DNA of 64,000 bases from IMG/VR virus record IMGVR_UViG_3300008259_000013, positions 1-64,000 of that record. One strand, given 5' to 3'. Positions 15,258 to 21,068 of this stretch are shown piece after piece. The stretch is from a virus. The position numbers and the translations under genes are program-made. Under the pieces are notes generated by a model. That model was not told where the DNA came from and searched no databases. It worked only from the letters and a program-made list of their open reading frames with translations. Numbering within the stretch: position 1 is the stretch's first letter; every line of letters starts with the position of its first letter.

Positions 15258-15366
15258 AATTAAGAGAAGGTCTGGCTTTTATGTAGTTACCAGACAGGCG
15301 ATTGAGTAACCAGAGAAAAATGTTAAAAAACTCCGCTACATTGCCTGTATTTTACTTCTCTTAATT
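15258..15366 (-). ncRNA. Pseudoknotted RNA element, copy A
   Basis: Stems: outer 12 bp (15258-15269/15355-15366), P1 CAGGC/GCCTG (15295-15299/15343-15347), P2 TCTGG/CCAGA (15271-15275/15290-15294) and P3 GAGT/ACTC (15304-15307/15330-15333). TGTAG in the P2 loop (15282-15286) can pair with CTACA (15336-15340), forming a pseudoknot. Copy B at 37993-38069 keeps the loop and the CCGCTACA and ACCAGA words while the stem bases change with pairing retained. Minus orientation is preferred because a U-rich tract follows the outer stem only on that strand. Class unknown; riboswitch, ribozyme or protein-binding leader are all possible. Confidence 0.65.
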
Positions 15367-15373
15367 AAAAAGA

Positions 15374-15691
15374 TTATTCGATTGCTACGATGGGAGTCAG
15401 CTTGAACAATTTAATGGAGATGCCGTTATAGTGGTCTTGCTTAATATGCTCTGAATCAATTTCGATAATGCCATCTTCAATTTTAGCGTAATTGAGAGTT
15501 TCGTTTGTGATTTGCACCTCTCCAGAATCCCCATCGACATCAACAAAACAATCCAAACTTTCAGAGTTAAGAGTTATATCTCCTCTATAAACAAGGTGAT
15601 ATACTGGACCGTGAGTGATTTCAATTGCATCAGACGACATAATCTGATTAACAATATTCTGAGCTTTCTTAGTTAGTTTAATTGCAGTCAT
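15374..15691 (-). CDS. Hypothetical protein, 105 aa
   Basis: Strand-rich acidic protein; CFVDVDGDSGEVQI and IKQDHYNGISI. No signal. Not recognised. Confidence 0.65.
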   Translation of the reverse strand: MTAIKLTKKAQNIVNQIMSSDAIEITHGPVYHLVYRGDITLNSESLDCFVDVDGDSGEVQITNETLNYAKIEDGIIEIDSEHIKQDHYNGISIKLFKLTPIVAIE

Positions 15692-15720
15692 TGTGTTTTG
15701 TGTTTATGTTTAACCGAAAG

Positions 15721-15882
15721 TTAATTATTTCCTAGAAGTTGAGCAATTTCCCAAGCCTCAAGGTTATATTTAATATGCTGAAATACATCCGAGTCTTTGT
15801 AAATGACATAAGACAAGGTGAATAGATCAAATGATACTTTATCTACAACAATCATATTATGCGGAGGCCATTGGGTTTTCAT
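15721..15882 (-). CDS. Hypothetical protein, 53 aa
   Basis: Begins MKTQWPPHNMIVVDKVSFDL; soluble. The start overlaps the upstream stop by 4 nt. Not recognised. Confidence 0.55.
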   Translation of the reverse strand: MKTQWPPHNMIVVDKVSFDLFTLSYVIYKDSDVFQHIKYNLEAWEIAQLLGNN

Positions 15883-16409
15883 TCTAGGACGAGAGTTTCG
15901 CCATTCAACTTAGCCATAGCCAAGTTGTCAAGAGCAAATTCGCGGAAGCGACCAATCGGAAGAGTCTTTGTGATTTTATTCTTTTCGATAGTAAGAGGCG
16001 CACTCTTAACTTCTTTATAAGGAGTAACTGGAGGAGTAATCTGCACCTTGGAAGTAACTAAACCAAAAATCTTTAGCGAGCCATCGTTCTTGTTTACTTT
16101 GATACCTTGGATAGTTTTACCATCGACCTTGTAGTCTTCATAAATATCCTTCTTTGTATACTTGGTTTGAGTGCCAGCGAGGCTGGCGTTCAAAGAGGCT
16201 AGGATCTCGTCTGCCGCTTGTCGAGGTAAATCTGTCATAATCTGCTTGTCCACTTCAAGCTCCATGATGCTCTTCTGGAGAATGTTGCGGTAGCTGAATC
16301 CCAGTTGCAAGGTGTATCTGGCGACCTCGCCAGTCGAACGGGAACAGTAGGTGAAGCTGGCGAAGCGAGCAAGGCCAGCTTGGGAGGCAATGAGGTCAAT
16401 GATTTTCAT
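15879..16409 (-). CDS. Hypothetical protein, 176 aa, promoter-proximal
   Basis: First gene after the promoter at 16420-16447, only about 10 nt from the -10. Contains GEVARYTLQLGFSY and KVNKNDGSLKIFGLV. Higher GC in the N-terminal part. Function unknown; probably early. Confidence 0.65.
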   Translation of the reverse strand: MKIIDLIASQAGLARFASFTYCSRSTGEVARYTLQLGFSYRNILQKSIMELEVDKQIMTDLPRQAADEILASLNASLAGTQTKYTKKDIYEDYKVDGKTIQGIKVNKNDGSLKIFGLVTSKVQITPPVTPYKEVKSAPLTIEKNKITKTLPIGRFREFALDNLAMAKLNGETLVLE

Positions 16410-16419
16410 GTCAGGGGTG

Positions 16420-16447
16420 AGTTTAGTGGGTTTTTGGTGAGGCGCAA
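16420..16447 (-). promoter_or_regulatory. Sigma70-like promoter
   Basis: TTGCGC (16442-16447), 16-bp spacer, TAAACT (16420-16425); A-tract upstream of the -35. Confidence 0.6.
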
Positions 16448-16466
16448 GAAGTTTTTTTCGGTAATT

Positions 16467-16796
16467 TTAATAATTATTTTCCATGCGAGCTTCGTAGGCA
16501 GCTTCAGCCGCATCTTCTCTCGCAGACTGCTGGTCGTCAAGGTATTGTTCGTAAATTTTTTCTTGGAATTCCCGAGTTTTTAAATATTTTTCTATTTCAT
16601 CTATTTCATCTTGGGGCAAGCCTTCCTTATCATAACAAACACTATTGATATCTACGCAAAGTTGCCCTTTGTCATAGCCTCTGAATCCCCAATACTCATA
16701 GGGTCCAATGCCATCAAAGTAAGCAGAGACATCAACTGTTACTGTAATTTCTTTTTCGTTATCTTCTTTGTCAAAATAGCTGATAGTGATTTCCAT
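16467..16796 (-). CDS. Hypothetical acidic protein, 109 aa
   Basis: Strand-rich N-terminus (MEITISYFDKEDNEKEITV) and a charged C-terminal helix. Divergent from the late-type gene at 16824. Not recognised. Confidence 0.65.
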   Translation of the reverse strand: MEITISYFDKEDNEKEITVTVDVSAYFDGIGPYEYWGFRGYDKGQLCVDINSVCYDKEGLPQDEIDEIEKYLKTREFQEKIYEQYLDDQQSAREDAAEAAYEARMENNY

Positions 16797-16808
16797 AGAA
16801 TATTTTTA

Positions 16809-16816
16809 TGTGTAAT
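16809..16816 (+). promoter_or_regulatory. AGTGTAAW-class late promoter
   Basis: TGTGTAAT, 7 nt before ATG 16824. Confidence 0.5.
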
Positions 16817-16823
16817 GAAGTTT

Positions 16824-17057
16824 ATGAATTATTCTAGCGTTAATTTATCTGGAACTATACCTGCGAAACAAGGTTATGATATTGCAATTACTGCTGCTAT
16901 TAGTGGATTCACAGCGAACGGAGTAAACATACCAACTTCCTTAACTAATCAATTGTATTTAGATAATGCACCTTTTCTTGTTACCGGAAATGTAACAAAC
17001 GCTTCAGCGGGAACCATTTTTTATTACTACGAAGGAAACCTTAAAGGTACAAATTAA
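16824..17057 (+). CDS. Small probable structural protein, 77 aa
   Basis: Start at ATG 16824, 7 nt after the late motif; upstream in-frame ATGs precede the motif. Composition is Asn/Thr/Gly/Ala-rich and strand-like (SAGTIFYYYEGNLKGTN), as in small virion proteins. A single-gene plus-strand unit with its own terminator inside a minus-strand region. Function is inferred from promoter and composition. Confidence 0.6.
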   Translation: MNYSSVNLSGTIPAKQGYDIAITAAISGFTANGVNIPTSLTNQLYLDNAPFLVTGNVTNASAGTIFYYYEGNLKGTN

Positions 17058-17076
17058 AATAACTAAACTAAATAAC

Positions 17077-17096
17077 GGGGGGGCTTTCGCCCCCCC
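17077..17096. terminator. Strong bidirectional terminator hairpin
   Basis: Eight-bp G/C stem GGGGGGGC/GCCCCCCC with tetraloop TTTC (plus) or GAAA (minus), followed on plus by ATTTTTATTT. Lies between convergent genes. Confidence 0.8.
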
Positions 17097-17100
17097 ATTT

Positions 17101-18024
17101 TTATTTCAGACTTTCCAGATAATTCCTGCCCAATGAAGTAATCTTCCTGCCAGAGACAGTAATTTCCATCAGGTTCAATTTCTGGAGGTAGGTTTCAGCA
17201 TCTCTTTGCAGAGACTGGCGAGACATTTGAGTCTTGGCACTCAAGTTTGTCAAGGTAGTAAGAGATTTTTCAGATAAGATTTTAAGAATCTTTATTTCCA
17301 TTGGGGTAAGCCCCAGAGGATTGATCCCCAACCTTAACTTAAATTCTTGCCAATCTTCCATACTGAATTCTTCTTTATCGACAGAATCAATATAAAGAGT
17401 GATGTTATTAGCCATCTGGGTGGCCTTTCTTGCGTTGCCGCGAAGAACCTTTTTGATTTCCTCTAAGGCCCTTGGGGTTATGGGAACATCAGTATTCTTC
17501 TGTACAATTGCAGCGAGTTCATCATTAGAATATTCTTCTAAATCAATTCGCTCCAGTCTGTCCATCAACGCATGGTGTATTTTGTGAGCTTCAGTAGTAG
17601 CAAACAAGAATGTTATTTTCCTGAAGTCAAATTCTATCGTTGCATCATTATAAAGAAATGTATTTTTATTTTCTTTATTAGGATTCAAGATAGTGAGCAA
17701 AACCGTTTCAACTGGTTTTGGGATTTCGCTGGCTTCGTCAAAGATGATAGTAGATTCTTTACCTATAACATAAGTATCAACTACATCATCAAAGAATGCT
17801 TTGATTGATTTCAAGCTAGAGCAATTGACAAGATAAGCTCTCCTGTTCGCTCCATCTGAATTCACCAATTGCTTGGCATACAAAGTAGCCAGCGTAGTCT
17901 TGCCGCTCCCTCTGGGAGCTACGAAAAGAAGATGAGGAGAAACAAACGTCTTCTTCTGACTCTCTAAATAAAAGGAGAGTCTCTTCTTTATTTTTTCTTG
18001 CCCAATGATTTTATCAAAACTCAT
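17101..18024 (-). CDS. RuvB-like AAA+ ATPase
   Basis: 307 aa. Starts GQEKIKKRLSFYL like RuvB. Walker A at APRGSGKTT (about residue 39), Walker B at IIFDEASEI (about 95), sensor I in FLFATTEAH, Arg-rich MDRLERIDL and a C-terminal winged-helix (EIKILKILSEKSLTTLTNLS, about 240-307). RuvB drives Holliday-junction branch migration; clamp loaders share the fold. Operon with the small protein at 18024, with 1-nt overlap. Likely role in replication or recombination of phage DNA. Confidence 0.8.
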   Translation of the reverse strand: MSFDKIIGQEKIKKRLSFYLESQKKTFVSPHLLFVAPRGSGKTTLATLYAKQLVNSDGANRRAYLVNCSSLKSIKAFFDDVVDTYVIGKESTIIFDEASEIPKPVETVLLTILNPNKENKNTFLYNDATIEFDFRKITFLFATTEAHKIHHALMDRLERIDLEEYSNDELAAIVQKNTDVPITPRALEEIKKVLRGNARKATQMANNITLYIDSVDKEEFSMEDWQEFKLRLGINPLGLTPMEIKILKILSEKSLTTLTNLSAKTQMSRQSLQRDAETYLQKLNLMEITVSGRKITSLGRNYLESLK

Positions 18025-18278
18025 TAGTCAAGATTGACTTCAGTCACTTGGACTTTCTCCTCGCTGACAGTCTCGGTGGCTTCGGCCTCCGATGCCTCAA
18101 CGGGGTTTCCTGCATCCTTGTTCACTTCATCCAGAGAGACTGAATGAGCAGACAGGAGGTAGGCAATGCTCTTAACGAATCCCTTGGGGACAGGGATAAC
18201 GTCGTTGTCCTTGAACATCTTGTTGAGGTCGCTCAACTTGATGATAACGTGATGCTTGGTTCCAGACTTCTTAGCCAT
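18024..18278 (-). CDS. Hypothetical protein, 84 aa
   Basis: Basic start MAKKSGTKHHVIIK and a long acidic tail (EASEAEATETVSEE). Driven by the promoter at 18344-18371. Between them lies a possible 14-codon reading frame (18288-18332) with four consecutive Thr codons. Not recognised. Confidence 0.65.
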   Translation of the reverse strand: MAKKSGTKHHVIIKLSDLNKMFKDNDVIPVPKGFVKSIAYLLSAHSVSLDEVNKDAGNPVEASEAEATETVSEEKVQVTEVNLD

Positions 18279-18343
18279 ACGATACTACTAATTTACTTTT
18301 GTTGTTGTTGTGAGGATCAAGGCACTCGCCATGATCTGCCCTC

Positions 18344-18371
18344 ATTATGAGGGTCTTAACCGAAAAGTCAA
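18344..18371 (-). promoter_or_regulatory. Sigma70-like promoter with operator-like palindrome
   Basis: TTGACT (18366-18371), 16-bp spacer, CATAAT (18344-18349). A perfect 15-bp palindrome (18340-18354, CCCTCAT-T-ATGAGGG) covers the -10, as an operator would. Confidence 0.7.
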
Positions 18372-18436
18372 CGTCATTTGAGCGATTTTCTGGGAATATT
18401 TTTTATAGTTTAAAGTCCTCTTGGCACGGCCCATGC

Positions 18437-18538
18437 TCAGTCATTGATGAAGCAGCAGATAGCAACAAGAGCAATCCAAATAAAAAGAATAAGCACAAGT
18501 CCTTTGCCGGTTCCCTCGTAGCCAATTACTGTAAGCAT
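18437..18538 (-). CDS. Single-pass membrane peptide, 33 aa
   Basis: One hydrophobic segment (GLVLILFIWIALVAICCF) after a short soluble N-terminus (MLTVIGYEGTGK). Its ATG overlaps the end of the sigma factor gene by 13 nt. Not recognised. Confidence 0.5.
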   Translation of the reverse strand: MLTVIGYEGTGKGLVLILFIWIALVAICCFIND

Positions 18539-19359
18539 TCTATCGTAATTTGTTTTTTTTTGATTTCTCGTTTTATTATTTTCATAGCTTCGATTTCAAT
18601 CTGGGCTACTCTTTGCTTTGATAACGAAAGCTCTTCCCCAATAGAAGCAAGGTCTTTGCGTTCGGCATTATTAAAACCATATCTGTTATTTATAACAAAT
18701 TTGTGTTTCTTTGGGAGGCAAGCGACTATATTCTCAATGATAGCTAAAACATCTACGTTATCTGCTGCGGCATCTGGGCGGATAGCCGTGTTGTCTTTAA
18801 GCTCAAGATAAAACTCTGCACCACAATCATTCTTATAATCTAAAGATAAAGATTTAGATTCAATTAATGTTAAGATGTACCCAAGATTAAAGTCGTCCAC
18901 CTTAAAATGATCCATTAGCTCTTGCTTCTCTGGGGCGTGTTGATGTTGAGATTCATATTCTTGAATATAGTTTTTTATTTTAATCGCAAGACGCACTACA
19001 TCTTGCGGTGCATGAAGAGTGTTAAAATAAATCTTGGCTAAGTATTTAAGCATTTTGCCTTTTATACTGTAGCTTGCGAAAGTAAGGAACCTGATTTCCC
19101 TACTCTGATCAAATTTATCTAAGGCTTCCATTAGCCCTATAGATCCCTCGCTGATTAAATCTTCTGCTTTGTCTTGGCAGATAGAATATTCATTAGCGCA
19201 TTTGACAACGTACAATAAACAAGAATGAATAATTTTAGTTTTTGCTTCAAACCATCCGTCTAATTTATTTTGATAAATGTGAATGAGCTTCTTTTCTTCT
19301 TCTTGAGAAAGCGGCTCCGACTCTATCTCTGAAATTAATTTGTTTACAGTTTCCGTCAT
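18526..19359 (-). CDS. Sigma-70 family RNA polymerase sigma factor
   Basis: 277 aa. Region 2 is clear: AEDLISEGSIGLMEALDKF then RFLTFASYSIKGKM (about residues 80-120), the core-binding and -10-melting part. A region-3-like helical segment follows, and region 4 has a helix-turn-helix (SIGEELSLSKQRVAQIEIEA, about 235-255). Start at ATG 19359 overlaps the upstream stop by 4 nt. A phage-encoded sigma factor would redirect host RNA polymerase; the AGTGTAAW motifs in this window are its likely target, but that is inference. Confidence 0.85.
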   Translation of the reverse strand: MTETVNKLISEIESEPLSQEEEKKLIHIYQNKLDGWFEAKTKIIHSCLLYVVKCANEYSICQDKAEDLISEGSIGLMEALDKFDQSREIRFLTFASYSIKGKMLKYLAKIYFNTLHAPQDVVRLAIKIKNYIQEYESQHQHAPEKQELMDHFKVDDFNLGYILTLIESKSLSLDYKNDCGAEFYLELKDNTAIRPDAAADNVDVLAIIENIVACLPKKHKFVINNRYGFNNAERKDLASIGEELSLSKQRVAQIEIEAMKIIKREIKKKQITIECLQ

Positions 19360-20078
19360 AGGCAATAAGCCCAGTAGTGACAATTTTTTTGCTGTTGTTT
19401 TCTATTCCAGAATATAGCCCTAGCAATGTAACTAGGAACATTAAACATTTTGCTCCAGATAAGCCAATGCTCTTCTATATTCTTGTACTGTCTGCCGTGC
19501 TTGGATTGATTTAATTTATAGAGTTGGAAAAGGTGAGTGTCAGCGCAAAAGCAATGAGCTTCTAATGGATGCTGCATTTCCAGAGCAAAGCTAGTTTTAG
19601 CCAGCCCTAGCCCCAAGATGCGACTCTCTAGCCTGTCCCGGTATTCAGTCCACTTTTCGGAATTCTTTTTTTCGTATTCTGACTTGCGGTTTTGCCAATA
19701 ATCTTTAGAAAAAGCAGAAATAAATCTCACTCTATTATTATGCAAGCCAACTCCGCACTCAATTAATCTTGAGCGCAACTCTTCATCATTTCCTATCCAG
19801 TTCCAGAAGTCTTTTATTCTGAGGTAGGCTTTTACGTTGTTCTCCCATGTAGTATGGACAGACAAGAAGGCAAACAAATATCTCTGGAATTTTTGCTCTG
19901 GTTCTTCTGGGGTCAACTTATCCCAGTAGTTTTGATGCTCTTCTATTTCATTTGAGCTAATAGAATGAAAGAACTCCTCTACATCTTTAGTAAAAGGCTT
20001 TCTAACAATTGGCCCGTCAAATAAATCTCCTTGAATAAGAGAATTATTGTAAATCCCTCCAATAAAATCCAATTGCAT
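19356..20078 (-). CDS. HhH-GPD DNA glycosylase-like protein
   Basis: 240 aa. A helix-hairpin-helix-like turn GLGLAKTSFAL (about residue 155-165) is followed by HCFCADTHLFQLY, matching the catalytic Asp region of EndoIII/OGG-type glycosylases (V-D-T-H in cellular enzymes). No Fe-S Cys cluster is seen at the C-terminus. Predicted to excise damaged bases or bases marking host DNA; substrate unknown. Start 9 nt before a GC-rich hairpin. Coupled to the sigma factor gene. Confidence 0.65.
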   Translation of the reverse strand: MQLDFIGGIYNNSLIQGDLFDGPIVRKPFTKDVEEFFHSISSNEIEEHQNYWDKLTPEEPEQKFQRYLFAFLSVHTTWENNVKAYLRIKDFWNWIGNDEELRSRLIECGVGLHNNRVRFISAFSKDYWQNRKSEYEKKNSEKWTEYRDRLESRILGLGLAKTSFALEMQHPLEAHCFCADTHLFQLYKLNQSKHGRQYKNIEEHWLIWSKMFNVPSYIARAIFWNRKQQQKNCHYWAYCL

Positions 20079-20086
20079 ACTAGAAA

Positions 20087-20110
20087 GGGGGCGAGGTTTC
20101 CCCCGCCCCC
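20087..20110 (-). terminator. GC-rich hairpin between rIIB and glycosylase genes
   Basis: Seven-bp stem GGGGGCG/CGCCCCC (20087-20093/20104-20110) with a 10-nt loop. The tail is only TTTCTAG on minus, so it may be a weak terminator or attenuator. Confidence 0.5.
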
Positions 20111-20124
20111 TAGGTGTAGTCTAC

Positions 20125-21027
20125 TTACTCTGCTTTCGTGAAGCGACCTTTAGAGTCCCTCACAAATTTATGAGATTTATTCCCGAGTTGCACGGTGACA
20201 GAAACTTCATTTTCAGAATCGTCATCGTCATCGTCGTCCCAATCTGAATCATCGTCATAGTCTTCATCAGAATTATCTGATATGTCATAAGCTGATTGGG
20301 CATCTTTGGTATAATGCTCGGGCAACGGACCAGAATATTCAGCGACAACCTTATACTTGCAAGTGCGGAGCTTCTGGCAATTGCAATCAGAAGGGACCGA
20401 AACGACATCAGCAGGGTCAATCTCGACAATCAGCAAGACTGAACCAGAACCGCCGAAACTAGATGCGTATTCCAGCGATCCAGCATGGAAGCCAACAGAG
20501 CAACCTTGATTATGATCGTCGCAAACAGAGTTGCGAGTCATCTCCAAAGTATTTCCAATAGAATTATTGAACTCACCAGTATGATGATCGGTGTAATCTG
20601 AACGGACACTCTTGTAGGCCAAGAATGTGCCAGCGTCAGTAATCGGAAGATTCTTGTGAGACAAGAATGAATACAGTTCGTTGATCGCTCGGCGGGAAGG
20701 ATTCGCCATCAAACGCTCAAGGAACTTAATGAGGCTTTCATGCGGCAGACCTTTCTCCATGAAGGAGAGGATCTTGTCGGTGAGATAGTTGTGAATCGGT
20801 TCTCCGTTGAAGAAAACCTGACCGTCAACTACTTGGACCTTGTTGCCAGTAAAGGAGGCGAACGCCTTCTTTACGGAAACAAGCTCTTTGAGTGTTTGGT
20901 AATCCTTGGCTTTCAAGGATTCGATTGCTTGCCGCCAACTCGGATGACCGGAGTTGATGGTGTAGGTTTTCCCTTCAAGGCTAACCGTGAGGGAGTTTTC
21001 GGTGAGGATGAATGCAGGTGCTTTCAT
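20125..21027 (-). CDS. rIIB: rIIB-like protein
   Basis: 300 aa, close to T4 rIIB in length. Shares the family core: HPSWRQAIESLKAKDY near the N-terminus, FLERLMANPSRRAINELYSFL (about residues 100-120), ITDAGTFLAYKSVR (about 128-141) and CSVGFHAGSLEYA. A very acidic Asp-rich stretch (about 250-270) precedes a strand-rich tail. rII proteins associate with the inner membrane and act in lysis timing and exclusion of other phages or prophages. Own promoter 14 nt upstream; rIIA lies directly upstream. Confidence 0.85.
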   Translation of the reverse strand: MKAPAFILTENSLTVSLEGKTYTINSGHPSWRQAIESLKAKDYQTLKELVSVKKAFASFTGNKVQVVDGQVFFNGEPIHNYLTDKILSFMEKGLPHESLIKFLERLMANPSRRAINELYSFLSHKNLPITDAGTFLAYKSVRSDYTDHHTGEFNNSIGNTLEMTRNSVCDDHNQGCSVGFHAGSLEYASSFGGSGSVLLIVEIDPADVVSVPSDCNCQKLRTCKYKVVAEYSGPLPEHYTKDAQSAYDISDNSDEDYDDDSDWDDDDDDDSENEVSVTVQLGNKSHKFVRDSKGRFTKAE

Positions 21028-21040
21028 AGACTACGAGCGG

Positions 21041-21068
21041 ATTATGGCTGGGTTTGGACGAGAGTCAA
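21041..21068 (-). promoter_or_regulatory. Sigma70-like promoter of rIIB
   Basis: TTGACT (21063-21068), 16-bp spacer, CATAAT (21041-21046). Predicted transcription start lies within about 8 nt of the ATG. The promoter lies over the rIIA stop region. Confidence 0.75.

Noticed and set aside
18288-18332. Threonine-rich 14-codon leader peptide (attenuation)
   Set aside because: Four Thr codons follow a promoter, but no alternative hairpins with a U-run are seen before the gene at 18278, and a phage Thr attenuator would be surprising.
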